Positions 17,568 through 26,791 of a stretch of 64,000 nt of DNA are shown here, piece after piece; position 1 is the first letter of the stretch, and each line of letters begins with the position of its first letter. The DNA comes from Daejeonella sp. JGW-45 (lineage in GTDB: Bacteria > Bacteroidota > Bacteroidia > Sphingobacteriales > Sphingobacteriaceae), in assembly GCF_029360805.1 (NCBI RefSeq), contig NZ_JARKNC010000008.1:804339-868338 (forward strand). The letters are read 5' to 3'. The notes beneath the pieces were generated by a model that was not told the DNA's origin, did not search any database, and saw only the letters and a program-made list of their open reading frames with translations. The translations under genes were made by a program, and so were the position numbers.

Positions 17568-19004
17568 TTACCAGTCTTTATTTTGAACCAGTTGTGGGTT
17601 GACGTCGATTTCCAGCTGCGGAAGAGGCAGGAACTTGTGTTTAGGCAGGTAGCCTAAGCTCTTAAGTTCTGTTTCTGCCCGTCCCCACCGCCTGAGGTCT
17701 GAGAAACGGTGGTTCTCGAATGCTAGTTCCCAAAGGCGTTCTCTTACAATCGCCTCAAACAATGTCTCTTTGGAACCCGTAGTCGCCGCCGTGAGCACAG
17801 GTACATTTACAGACGGACGCTGGCGAACCAGGTTAACCGCATCGCGGGCTGCGTCAAGTTTTCCATTCTCGTTCGCTGCTTCAGCATACATCAGCAATAC
17901 GTCGGCATAACGGATCACGGGATAGTTCGTTCCGCCGCCCTGAACAAAAAGAATTGGCAACATACCTTTGCGGATATTATAACCGGTAGGCGACCAGATA
18001 GACTTATACGTATCCAGGTTTAAATTACCAGTAGTAAGCGACGGAGCAAACACATCACCATTCCTGAAGATAGAATACTTCAGGCGCGGATCATTTGCCG
18101 GGAAGGCATCAACCATACGCTGGGTAGCGGCATGGCTTCCCGTACCACCGTTCACGCCGGGCAGATGGCTCTGGTTGCGGGTATTTACACCTGAGCCGCC
18201 GATATCGGCAAACTGAACCTCGAAGATCGACTCTTTGTTATTCTCGAAATTACGGTTCCACACCTGGTCGAACACATCCATCAGGCCATATTGCTTGCTG
18301 TCGATCACCGTTTTGAAAGCCTTTTCCGCCTCCGGGTAGTTTTTCACAGACAGGTAGGTCTTACCAAGCAAGGCATTAGCTGCACCGCTGGTGGCTCTTC
18401 CCAGGTCTGCCGGCCCGTATGACGGCGGCAATGCCGGAATAGCTTCCTTCAGATCCTTAATTACGAATGCAAAAACATCAGCCTGCGGGCTCTTAGCGAT
18501 CAGCGCTTCATCAGGACTTTTTAATGGCGCGCTGATGATGATCACATCTCCCCACATATCGGCCAGGGTCCAGTAATAGAACGCTCTCAGGAATTTCGCT
18601 TCCGCGATATAGCGTGCTTTTAAGTTTGCATCCATCTCCACGGCTGGCACCTCGGCAATTACCTTGTTCGCACGTCTTACGCCTGCATAAAGATCGGCGT
18701 AGGTATTGAGCATGTAGGTATCTGAAGCATCGTACGAAAAGTTGTTCAATGCTAAAGGCGAAGTATTGGACAGCAAGGTCTCGCCGGATGGTACACCCAG
18801 GAACTTAGGCAGATAATCAGCATACAAAGCTGAAGATTGCAATTGCTGATAAACCGCATTAAGGCTGGTTTTAGCCCGGTCTGCAGAATTAATAAAACCG
18901 TCTTCCGGTAAACGGTCAGGTGGTGTCTTTTCCAGAAAGTCCTTGTCGCATGAGGAAGATAGAATGGTGATCAGCACGACACTAAATATTTTGAGATATT
19001 TCAT
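17568..19004 (-). CDS. RagB/SusD family nutrient-binding lipoprotein
   Basis: Cell-surface lipoprotein (478 aa) that caps the SusC channel and binds its ligand. Signal peptide with lipobox SSSC (Cys at about residue 18) followed by DKDFLEKTPPDRLPEDGF, the standard SusD start. TPR-like helices: DRAKTSLNAVYQQLQSSALYADYL, ARYIAEAKFLRAFYYWTLADMWGDV, YPEAEKAFKTVIDS. The SusD C-terminal signature is intact: RYADVLLMYAEAANENGKLDAARDAVNLVRQR ... RERLWELAFENHRFSDLRRWG. A further in-frame ATG 42 bp upstream would precede the signal peptide; the later Met is chosen. Gap to the SusC stop is about 45 bp. Confidence 0.93.
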   Translation of the reverse strand: MKYLKIFSVVLITILSSSCDKDFLEKTPPDRLPEDGFINSADRAKTSLNAVYQQLQSSALYADYLPKFLGVPSGETLLSNTSPLALNNFSYDASDTYMLNTYADLYAGVRRANKVIAEVPAVEMDANLKARYIAEAKFLRAFYYWTLADMWGDVIIISAPLKSPDEALIAKSPQADVFAFVIKDLKEAIPALPPSYGPADLGRATSGAANALLGKTYLSVKNYPEAEKAFKTVIDSKQYGLMDVFDQVWNRNFENNKESIFEVQFADIGGSGVNTRNQSHLPGVNGGTGSHAATQRMVDAFPANDPRLKYSIFRNGDVFAPSLTTGNLNLDTYKSIWSPTGYNIRKGMLPILFVQGGGTNYPVIRYADVLLMYAEAANENGKLDAARDAVNLVRQRPSVNVPVLTAATTGSKETLFEAIVRERLWELAFENHRFSDLRRWGRAETELKSLGYLPKHKFLPLPQLEIDVNPQLVQNKDW

Positions 19005-19049
19005 CTTAGTAATGTTTTGAGTTAAAGAATACAGATGGTTCAGCATGAC

Positions 19050-22000
19050 TTAAAAATTAGCCTGTATACCAAACTGGAATACTTTTGGAATCGGATAATT
19101 TCCGGTATCCACTCCGATCGACAATGGGTTTAAGTCGTTGTTTCCGTAACCTGAGCCACCCAATCCATCCGGGCTATAATTGATATAGTCTGTAATGGTG
19201 AACAAGTTCTGGGTATTGACGTATGCTCTCAGGCGTTTCACACCCACGGAGCTCAGTGTGTTCGCCGGCAATACATAACCGATCTGAAGGTTCTGCAACC
19301 TCAGGTAACTTGCATCTTCAAGGTAGCGGGTAGAAGGACGCGAGTTCTGGTTAGCACCGCCACGAATAGCACGTGGCATGGTGTTGGAAGTACCCGGACC
19401 AGACCAGCGGTTCACTACCGTAGCCATTTGTCCGTGCTCACCGTTCATGCTCTCCAGATAAGCGCGCTGTGAATTATACAATTGCTTCCCGGCAACGCCC
19501 TGGAAACTGAAGGTCAGATCGAAGGCTTTATAGTTCATGTTACCACTGAATCCATAGTTAAAATCAGGGAACGGGCTTCCGATCACCGTACGGTCATTGG
19601 CATCGATCAAACCATTACCATCGATATCACGGAATTTCACATCACCCGGGGCAGCACCTGTCTGACGCGCATGAGCATCAATCTCTGCCTGCGTCTGGAA
19701 GATACCATCCATGATATAGCCGTAGAAGCTAGACATAGGCTGGCCCACGGCAGTGCGGGTAAACGTACCGAACTGGTAAACGTTTTCAACCATACTTACG
19801 ATCGCATCTCCCTTACCGAGTGATAGCACTTTGTTCTTAACGGTAGACAAGTTAGCAGAAAGGCCAAAGTTTACTTTTCCTACCGACTGACGGTAACCCA
19901 AAAGGAACTCAAAGCCTGAGTTTCTAAGGGCCGCCGCGTTCTCAAACGCACCCTGGTCACGGCCTATTCCCGATACCACTGAGATCGGCGTACGCAGCAG
20001 GATCCCGTGAGTGTCTTTCACCCAGTAGTCAGCAGAGAAGGTCAGCGCGCTGTTGAACATAGCCAGGTCTAAACCGAAGTTGGTTTGCTCTGTAGCTTCC
20101 CAACGTAAGGACGGGTTGCCCAGGCTCAGAACAGCAGAAGCCGGAGCGATCTGGTCTGCACCAAAGAAGTAACGCAGCGAAGTAGTAACCGTAGAGATAT
20201 TATTATAATTACCAAATTCCTGGTTACCCAAACGGCCCCAGCTTCCTCTCAGCTTTAATGCAGTAACAGCTGGCAGTGCTTTCATGAATTCCTCACGCTC
20301 TATATTCCAGCCCGCGGCAAAAGAAGGGAAATTACCGTAACGGTTATCAGAACCGAAGCGCGAAGAACCATCGCGGCGGATAGTGGCCGTGAACAGGTAC
20401 TTGTCGGCGATAGTCAGGTTGGCCCGGCCCAGGAATGAACGCAGTGCCCACTCTGATTCGTTTCCACCCAGCGTAAAGGTTCCCGTCATGGCATCAAATA
20501 CCTGCAGGTCATTGCTCGGCGCGTCACGACGGCTTCCCGACATGTTGCTGTAGAGTGCATTCTGCTGGGTATAACCTCCCAATAAGGATAAGGCAAACTT
20601 TTCCTTAAACACCTTATCGTAGGTCAGGGTATTCTCAAGCAAGTACTCATTCCCGTCATTTTTATACTGATTCAGGGTCTGGGTATTATTGGACCTGTTA
20701 TCCATCTGGAAAACACCCACATACAGCTTATTGCTGTTCAATGTAGTATTCAAACCTGCATTCAGACGGTATTTCAATCCCGGCAGGAAGGTATACTCGG
20801 CGAACACGTTACCTAACAGGTTATTACGATACGTATAGTTACGACGCAGGTCGCGGCGGGCCACAATATTCTCGCGGTTATTTACGCCGGTTTCGGCAGT
20901 ATTAGGACCGCCATATCCGCCCAGGTTTTGAGGCTTGTACAGTTTCATCGTAGGCGATGATCCCAGGAGGTAGGCAAAATCAAGGTTATTTGCCTGTCCC
21001 AGGTTCAGGCCCTGCGAACGGCTCATTACGATCGACTCACCGATCTTTAACTTCTTCTGCTTGCCAACAGTGAAATCACTGTTCACCCGGGCAGAGTATC
21101 TCTTCAGGTGACTGAAAACCATAACACCTTCCTGGTCAAAGTATCCGCCGGAAACGTAGAACTTAGCGTTCTCGCCGCCGCCTGCCAGCGTCAGGGTATG
21201 ATCCTGCATAGGTGCGGTCTGGAAAGCCTCCTTCTGCCAATCGGTATTGGTAGCCAATACGCTAGGATTGCTGAATGCTGCCTGGGCCGGGAAACCTCCT
21301 GCCCTGTCAGCTTCATTCACCACATCAGCTAATTGCTGAGAGTTAGCCATCGGAATGAAATTATTGAAGTTCTGAACGCCATAGTAAGCGTTATAGCTTA
21401 AGCGGGTTTCGCCTGACTGGCCTTTTTTAGTGGTGATCAATACTACGCCGTTGGCAGCCCGTGAACCGTAGATCGCCGACGCCGATGCATCCTTAAGAAT
21501 GTTAAGCGACTCGATATCATTAGGATTTATTGCGTTAATATTGTCGCCCGGCATAGGCACCCCATCAACTACATACAGTGGGCCTGAGTTTCCAAAAGTT
21601 CCCTGGCCGCGGATACGGATCTGCACAGCACCTCCCGGCTCGCCGGAAGTATTGGTAATGTCAGCGCCCGCTACACGACCCTGAAGCGCCTGGTTGACGT
21701 TAGATACGGCCTGGCCTTCAATATCTTTAGCAGTAACAGAAGTAACGGCACCGGTCAGGTCGCTCTTCTTTTGCGTACCGTAACCGATCACGACAACTTC
21801 CTGTAAGGATTCGGGGTTGGCCTGTAAAACCACGTCCAGCGAAGTACGTCCGTTAACGGCAAGTTCCTGAGTGGTATAGCCTACATAGGTAAATACCAGG
21901 GTAGTTGCACCCTCGGGCATATTGATCGTAAACCGGCCATCAACATCAGTACTTACACCAACAGTAGAGTTCTTCACTTTCACGCTCACCCCGATCAGTG

Positions 22001-22466
22001 CCTCACCGGTAGCGTCCGTAACCCGCCCGCGGATCTCGGCCAGCACAGCCTTTTCCTCGACAGCCTGCCTGTTAAGGCCTGCCAGGTTTGAAGAGGCCAC
22101 AGGTTCTGTCCTTGCCTTAACAATGATGGTCTTATTACTGATGGTGTAGGTCAGCGATTGATTGTCAAACGATTTATCAAGCACTTCACCAAGTGGGGCG
22201 CGCGTAACGTTAATAGTAACCGGTCGGGCACGATCTATCACCGGAGTGATGTACACCAGGTCATATCCGGTCTGCGATCCAATTTCTTTCAGTACGGTTT
22301 CCAGTTTAGCGTTACTAAACTTCAAACTTACCGTCTGGGAAAATGTCTTAGCGCTACTCACCTGGAGGAGCGCTGTGATCAATAAAACAAAAACCAGTTT
22401 TATCATCAACAAGAGTTTAATTATGTAGTCAGAGGGCCTACATAAAGTCAATGAACTTAATTTCAT
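19050..22466 (-). CDS. SusC/RagA family TonB-linked outer-membrane transporter with STN domain
   Basis: 1138-aa outer-membrane importer. In order: signal peptide (hydrophobic about 17-38, ending SSAKTFSQ); secretin/TonB N-terminal (STN) domain about 45-115 (FSNAKLETVLKEIGSQTGYDLVY), used to signal to FecR; carboxypeptidase-regulatory-like domain about 143-215 (GRVTDATGEALIGVSVKVKN); SusC plug with the signature VVVIGYGTQKKSDLTGAV, then GPLYVVDGVPM and ASASAIYGSRAANGVVLITTKKG; and a 22-strand barrel ending KVFQFGIQANF. The STN domain plus the adjacent fecR and sigma genes means expression is probably induced when the ligand is bound. Confidence 0.95.
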   Translation of the reverse strand: MKLSSLTLCRPSDYIIKLLLMIKLVFVLLITALLQVSSAKTFSQTVSLKFSNAKLETVLKEIGSQTGYDLVYITPVIDRARPVTINVTRAPLGEVLDKSFDNQSLTYTISNKTIIVKARTEPVASSNLAGLNRQAVEEKAVLAEIRGRVTDATGEALIGVSVKVKNSTVGVSTDVDGRFTINMPEGATTLVFTYVGYTTQELAVNGRTSLDVVLQANPESLQEVVVIGYGTQKKSDLTGAVTSVTAKDIEGQAVSNVNQALQGRVAGADITNTSGEPGGAVQIRIRGQGTFGNSGPLYVVDGVPMPGDNINAINPNDIESLNILKDASASAIYGSRAANGVVLITTKKGQSGETRLSYNAYYGVQNFNNFIPMANSQQLADVVNEADRAGGFPAQAAFSNPSVLATNTDWQKEAFQTAPMQDHTLTLAGGGENAKFYVSGGYFDQEGVMVFSHLKRYSARVNSDFTVGKQKKLKIGESIVMSRSQGLNLGQANNLDFAYLLGSSPTMKLYKPQNLGGYGGPNTAETGVNNRENIVARRDLRRNYTYRNNLLGNVFAEYTFLPGLKYRLNAGLNTTLNSNKLYVGVFQMDNRSNNTQTLNQYKNDGNEYLLENTLTYDKVFKEKFALSLLGGYTQQNALYSNMSGSRRDAPSNDLQVFDAMTGTFTLGGNESEWALRSFLGRANLTIADKYLFTATIRRDGSSRFGSDNRYGNFPSFAAGWNIEREEFMKALPAVTALKLRGSWGRLGNQEFGNYNNISTVTTSLRYFFGADQIAPASAVLSLGNPSLRWEATEQTNFGLDLAMFNSALTFSADYWVKDTHGILLRTPISVVSGIGRDQGAFENAAALRNSGFEFLLGYRQSVGKVNFGLSANLSTVKNKVLSLGKGDAIVSMVENVYQFGTFTRTAVGQPMSSFYGYIMDGIFQTQAEIDAHARQTGAAPGDVKFRDIDGNGLIDANDRTVIGSPFPDFNYGFSGNMNYKAFDLTFSFQGVAGKQLYNSQRAYLESMNGEHGQMATVVNRWSGPGTSNTMPRAIRGGANQNSRPSTRYLEDASYLRLQNLQIGYVLPANTLSSVGVKRLRAYVNTQNLFTITDYINYSPDGLGGSGYGNNDLNPLSIGVDTGNYPIPKVFQFGIQANF

Positions 22467-22600
22467 ATATTTGTTTGTTTGGGTTATTTCATCTAAAATG
22501 TTCTCAACAATGTTTTGCAGGGTAGCCCAACTTAAGCCGGGGGCGTTGCAACCGCTCCTGGCTTCTTTTTCAGGGATACCTTATGCGCTTCGGGTCAATA

Positions 22601-23812
22601 TTACGGCATAACGGTAACCCTCCTTCCTTCGACCTTAAATTTCACAACGTTTGTTAACTGAAGCACGGCAAGCACTTCTGCGAGGTCTTTCGAGCGGGAA
22701 ATATTACCCCCGAACCCTACCGATGGGACATTGCCGGCATATACCACCTCCACATCATACCAGCGTGATATTTTCCGCATCACACTGTGTATATCCTCAT
22801 TTTTGAACATGAAATACCCGTCTTTCCAGGAGGTCACCTCATCCGTGTCTACAGGTACAGTTTTGATTGTCGTGCTGGCGGCAGTGGATTGAAACTGCTG
22901 GCCGGGGTTAAGCATCACCACCTTGTCCTGGTAATGCACTTTTACAGAACCCTCGATCAGGGTAGTTTTTACGGCTCCCTCCTCGGGGTATGAATTAATA
23001 TTGAACTGTGTACCCAGTACCTCCACCACCTGGTCCTTACTCTTTACGCGGAAAGGCCGGCTTTTATTAGATGAAACATCAAAATAGGCTTCGCCAGTCA
23101 GCTCCACGTCCCGTGTATCGCCGGAGAACATGGCCGGGAAACGAAGCGCCGAAGAAGAATTAAGCCAGACGCGCGTTCCGTCAGGCAGGTTTACCTGGTA
23201 TTTACCCCCCGCCGGCGTTTCCACCGTGTTATAAGCGATGCTGGTATTTTCTGTCTGGGACTTCTTAGCATCCGAGAATGAGTACATGATCTGCCCGTCG
23301 GAGGTTTTGTGAATATTCACACCCTCCTGGTGAGCCACCATGCCGTTCTCGGCGCTATCCAGGATGATCTGACTGCCGTCGGCAAGAGTAAGTATTGCCT
23401 TATCGTCACCCGGACTGATAACCACCTCTTCCGTCGCGGGAACGGGCTTTGATGCAGCCAATTCTTCCGTTTGCCGGTTGGTATATAAATAAAGTCCCGC
23501 GACCGAAAACATTAATAATGTCGCTGCCGCCGCATAGCGACGGTAAAGCGGCACCGGCCTGACGATTTCCGCTTCCAATGGCTGCGTAAAGCGTTCATCG
23601 CTCACAATACGCTGATAGAGCTCATCGCGTTCTGCATCGCCCAGCACGTGCCGGGCCTTCACTGCGTTTAATACATTATCTGCCGCCTCATCCAGCTGAC
23701 CGCTTCCGTTGTCATCCAGGATCTCAGCCATTAAGACATCATATTCTTCACGGCTAATACTTCCGTTGAGTAAAAGACCTAATAATCGCTCTGTATTTTG
23801 TTGATCTTGCAT
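22601..23812 (-). CDS. FecR family anti-sigma/transmembrane signal protein
   Basis: 403-aa inner-membrane regulator that holds or activates the partner ECF sigma factor. Cytoplasmic N-terminus (about 1-92, starting MQDQQNTERLLGLLLNGSISREEYDVLMAEI), one membrane helix (YAAAATLLMFSVAGLYLYT), then the periplasmic FecR domain: VETPAGGKYQVNLPDGTRVWLNSSSALRFPAMFSGDTRDVELTGEAYFDV, KVEVLGTQFNINSY-like strands, and a C-terminal DUF4974 region (MRKISRWYDVEVVYAG, AVLQLTNVVKFKVEGR). The periplasmic part should contact the STN domain of the SusC protein. Lies between the sigma and SusC genes. Confidence 0.94.
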   Translation of the reverse strand: MQDQQNTERLLGLLLNGSISREEYDVLMAEILDDNGSGQLDEAADNVLNAVKARHVLGDAERDELYQRIVSDERFTQPLEAEIVRPVPLYRRYAAAATLLMFSVAGLYLYTNRQTEELAASKPVPATEEVVISPGDDKAILTLADGSQIILDSAENGMVAHQEGVNIHKTSDGQIMYSFSDAKKSQTENTSIAYNTVETPAGGKYQVNLPDGTRVWLNSSSALRFPAMFSGDTRDVELTGEAYFDVSSNKSRPFRVKSKDQVVEVLGTQFNINSYPEEGAVKTTLIEGSVKVHYQDKVVMLNPGQQFQSTAASTTIKTVPVDTDEVTSWKDGYFMFKNEDIHSVMRKISRWYDVEVVYAGNVPSVGFGGNISRSKDLAEVLAVLQLTNVVKFKVEGRRVTVMP

Positions 23813-23914
23813 CCAGGCTAGTTAATTATAAGGAATACACCGCAGCCCGGCGGCCGGACTAGCCGGAATGAAATTATTTATAAATATTTTTTGCTGATGC
23901 AGCTGCGAAGGATG

Positions 23915-24514
23915 CTACATGAAGACGAGCAGGAATAAAAAGAGAACTTTATGGACCTGGTAGCGGATAGTGCGAAGCGCGGAAACCAGGTGATTGCGCA
24001 CCGTATTCCGGGAGATATTCAGATTGTTGGCAATCTCACCATAGCTTAAACCCTCCTGCCGGCTCATGCGGAACACGAGCTGCTGCTGGCGTGGCAGGGC
24101 CTGAAGTACTTTCTCTGTGAAACTCTCCAGGTCGTCCAATAGTACTGACTCCTCGGTTTCATTGCTAAAATGCCGTAGTTCTGCCCAATGTTTTTCCATC
24201 GCGGCTCGCGAGCGGGCGATACTTCGCAAGGTATTGAGCGTCCGGCGGCGGGCCATCACATAGAGTAAAGGCACCAGCGAGCACTCGGCATCCAGCTTTT
24301 CGCGATTAATCCAGAGGTCAAGAAAAACTTCCTGCACTACTTCTTCTGCCTGTTCCCTGTTTTTCAGGAAACTAAAGCTGTAATTATAGAGCTTGTTTGA
24401 ATATGCTTCAAAGGCGGTACGGTAAGCATCCGCGTCACCCATATAGATGCGTGAAGCCAGGTCCGTTTCAGATATCACCGCTCTCGTTTGCATAGTAAGA
24501 TTTACTGACATCAA
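23915..24514 (-). CDS. ECF-type RNA polymerase sigma factor
   Basis: 199-aa sigma factor of the Bacteroidota FecI/RpoE-like group. Region 2: YRTAFEAYSNKLYNYSFSFLKNREQAEEVVQEVFLDLWINREKL. Region 4: VLQALPRQQQLVFRMSRQEGLSYGEIANNLNISRNTVRNHLVSALRTIR. The C-terminus is a hydrophobic VLFLFLLVFM, unusual for a soluble sigma factor. First gene of the leftward sigma-fecR-susC-susD order; should switch on susC/susD when FecR is relieved. Confidence 0.93.
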   Translation of the reverse strand: MMSVNLTMQTRAVISETDLASRIYMGDADAYRTAFEAYSNKLYNYSFSFLKNREQAEEVVQEVFLDLWINREKLDAECSLVPLLYVMARRRTLNTLRSIARSRAAMEKHWAELRHFSNETEESVLLDDLESFTEKVLQALPRQQQLVFRMSRQEGLSYGEIANNLNISRNTVRNHLVSALRTIRYQVHKVLFLFLLVFM

Positions 24515-24722
24515 TGATGCAGTACTAAATCGTAAATATTATAATAATATTTAAATAACACTAAGTTTATAAGTAAAAGGCGTGGAAAAATTTACAAAGG
24601 AAGGGGTGAGGTATGAGCTGGGCAGACAAAATGGTACGTCCGGTGGAAAGTCCTGGTTCTTGGCTCCTGATTCTTGGGTGAACCGCTACAAATTATAGTT
24701 TCCAGGAGAAAATACTGACAAC

Positions 24723-25838
24723 TTATATTCTGACACTTTTATTCCAAAGAGCTATAAAAGTTTTCCCATCATATCGGGACAGACCTCTTCTGGTGCCAAA
24801 CCAAAACATACCTGATTTGTCTTCTAAAATAAACCAAACTGCGTTATGGCTCAGACCATCTTTCTTTGAAAAGTGTTTAAAGGATGTCCCATTGTAAACC
24901 CATACGCCTCCTTCGGTTTCTCGGTCTGATGCGTCGCTGGCTTCAGTCCCAAACCACATATTCCCTGACTTATCCTGTGTTATTGAGTACACAGTAGAGG
25001 AATCAAACCTGCCGTCCTGTGTCATGCTGGTAAAGGTTTTCCCCTGCCCATCCGGCAGGCGGGCATCAAAACGACATACGATGTTTTTCCCGCCAGCCCA
25101 AATAGTTCCGTCTTTATCAATAAATAGTGCACGGAACCATGTTACATCATTAGGCGTGTAATTAATGATAGATTTGCCATCATAACGACAAATGCCTTCA
25201 TCTTTGGTAGTAATCCAAATATTGCCCTGTTTGTCTTCGAGCATACTTTGTACGACTCTAAGAGCAAGTCCACTGCGATTAATCACACCTTGATCATCCA
25301 AGAACCGTGTAAAGGCTTTTCCCTGCCCATCCGGCAGGCGGGCATTGTACCAGTAAACACCATTTCTTGTGGCAAACCAAAGCTTTCCACTTTTATCTTC
25401 TAATATACTGGTTACAAAATTATCCGGTATTGGGATGTCCGTAAAGGTTTTTCCATCGTAATGAGATACACCGGAGTCGGTTCCGAACCAAAGATCTCCC
25501 TCCTTATCTTCCATTATAGAAAGAACCATATCACTGATCAGTCCATCCCGGGTTGTGAAGTTTGTGAATGATTGACCCTGTCCGTCACCCAAGCGGGTAT
25601 TGTAACGATAAACGCCTTTACCCGTGCTAACGAACCAGATATTCCCCTTTTTGTCTTCCAGACCAATAGAAACATTGCCGACTGGTACTGAACTTTGTGG
25701 CTTAATTATCTTTGATTGAATTGCCGAAACAGTTGGATTTTCTCTTAGCAAGTTTGATTCCCTTTGCCAGTTGCCGGAAGTAAAAAAGAAAGACATCCAT
25801 AGAAGCGAGAGAAAAGTTAGTTTGGTTATGAGCGTCAT
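24723..25838 (-). CDS. two-component-regulator propeller (Reg_prop) protein, exported
   Basis: 371 aa from the chosen start (MTLITKLTFLSLLWMSFFF, a signal peptide); an upstream ATG at 25931 would put a second hydrophobic stretch first. The mature part is a beta-propeller of Reg_prop repeats: at least seven copies of a 'EDKxGNxWFGT ... VYRYD' unit (EDKKGNIWFVSTGKGVYRYN, EDKEGDLWFGTDSGVSHYD, EDKSGMFWFGTRRGLSRYD). These usually form the sensor of hybrid two-component proteins; here no Y_Y_Y domain, membrane helix or kinase follows, so it is a free propeller. Three repeats carry an extra 'RLPDGQG'-type insert. Confidence 0.82.
   Translation of the reverse strand: MTLITKLTFLSLLWMSFFFTSGNWQRESNLLRENPTVSAIQSKIIKPQSSVPVGNVSIGLEDKKGNIWFVSTGKGVYRYNTRLGDGQGQSFTNFTTRDGLISDMVLSIMEDKEGDLWFGTDSGVSHYDGKTFTDIPIPDNFVTSILEDKSGKLWFATRNGVYWYNARLPDGQGKAFTRFLDDQGVINRSGLALRVVQSMLEDKQGNIWITTKDEGICRYDGKSIINYTPNDVTWFRALFIDKDGTIWAGGKNIVCRFDARLPDGQGKTFTSMTQDGRFDSSTVYSITQDKSGNMWFGTEASDASDRETEGGVWVYNGTSFKHFSKKDGLSHNAVWFILEDKSGMFWFGTRRGLSRYDGKTFIALWNKSVRI
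25045..25344. repeat. two near-identical imperfect palindromes inside the propeller gene
   Basis: TGCCCATCCGGCAGG-type 21-bp sequence at 25045-25065 and again at 25324-25344, identical in both and flanked by similar bases. A degenerate third copy lies at about 25576-25599. On the coding strand they read in frame as RLPDGQG between propeller strands that in other repeats are joined by only a DGKTF turn. This looks like an in-frame repeat insertion rather than ordinary repeat drift. Confidence 0.65.
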
Positions 25839-26083
25839 ATCATCAAGGCTATTTTGTTTGTCTCTTGTAGCAGTAAGTTGTATTAAGTCTAATAAAATCA
25901 GGCAACACAAGTATATCCCGCAGCTTGACACAGTTTTGTCATCCTTGATTAAATATCTTGTTTTGCATTAAGATCTCCTAACTCATACGAAGATATTAAA
26001 TAGCAGAGGCTAAGCCACCTTTTGAGAAAGGCCAGTTAAGGTGTCTGAATAGTAATTTATATATTAGAGAATCAAAACAAAAT

Positions 26084-26461
26084 ATGAACGATCTTGATCA
26101 AATCAAAAAATTAGAAGAAGAACTTCGGCTTGCAATGTTAGGTAGCGACGTACTTAAGCTGGATTCACTTATCTCCGACAATTTAATTTTTACAGATCAT
26201 TCCGGAAGTATTTATACAAAGGAGATGGATCTTCACAACCATCAGTCAGGGAATCTTAAAATTGATGCTCTCTACCCGCAAGATCAGAAGATCGATTTAT
26301 ATTATAGCACTGCAATAGTATCTGTCCTAATGCGTATTAATGGCAGCTTTACAGGAGAAGAATTCAATGTGAATAACAGATACACAAGGGTTTGGGTCAA
26401 ACAAGATGGTATGTGGAAGATCGTCGCAGCTCACTCGAGTGTCGTGACGTATTCTGAGTAG
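26084..26461 (+). CDS. nuclear transport factor 2-like (SnoaL/DUF4440) protein
   Basis: 125-aa cone-shaped alpha+beta protein of the NTF2-like superfamily. N-terminal helix KKLEEELRLAMLGSDVLKLDSLISDNLIFTDHSGSIYTKEM is followed by strands ending NRYTRVWVKQDGMWKIVAAHSS, the typical DUF4440 finish. No signal peptide. These proteins bind or convert small molecules; this one's ligand is unknown. Stands alone, followed by a hairpin. Confidence 0.82.
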   Translation: MNDLDQIKKLEEELRLAMLGSDVLKLDSLISDNLIFTDHSGSIYTKEMDLHNHQSGNLKIDALYPQDQKIDLYYSTAIVSVLMRINGSFTGEEFNVNNRYTRVWVKQDGMWKIVAAHSSVVTYSE

Positions 26462-26488
26462 ATCAACAAACATTCACCACTCATTCAG

Positions 26489-26520
26489 CCTATCCCTCGT
26501 TAAGCAATTGGAGGGATAGG
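26489..26520 (+). terminator. perfect hairpin after NTF2-like gene
   Basis: A 10-bp stem CCTATCCCTC/GAGGGATAGG with a 12-nt loop, 27 bp past the stop. A second smaller hairpin CGCAC/GTGCG follows at 26521-26541. Neither has a T-tract, so the terminator call is tentative. Confidence 0.5.
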
Positions 26521-26544
26521 CGCACTGTTCTGGACGGTGCGTCA

Positions 26545-26568
26545 CTAAAAAGGGGCTTTGAAGCCCCT
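26545..26568 (-). terminator. terminator of tRNA-Ala
   Basis: An 8-bp stem AGGGGCTT/AAGCCCCT with a 2-nt centre; on the minus strand it is followed by TTTTTAG. It lies 13 bp after the tRNA 3' end. Confidence 0.75.
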
Positions 26569-26581
26569 AAGTTTAATTCTG

Positions 26582-26655
26582 TGGAGAATATCGGATTCGA
26601 ACCGATCACCTCTTCACTGCCAGCGAAGCGCTCTAGCCAAATGAGCTAATCCCCC
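26582..26655 (-). tRNA. tRNA-Ala (anticodon GGC)
   Basis: Minus-strand gene of 74 nt. The acceptor stem GGGGGAT pairs with ATTCTCC (two G-U pairs). The D-arm contains GCTC..GAGC, the anticodon arm CTTCG-CTGGCAG-TGAAG gives anticodon GGC reading GCC/GCU Ala codons, and the T-arm contains GGTTCGAATCC. The 3' CCA is not encoded: the discriminator A is followed by CAG. Confidence 0.93.
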
Positions 26656-26791
26656 GTGTATAAGAACACAAATATCGTGATTCCGAAGATCATTCGCAAA
26701 AAAATCTGTCTAGATCGATGGATCAGATTTGAAAAGAGGAATTTTGCTTCCGGATATGAAAAAACGTATTTTCAATCATCTAATTAGAACT

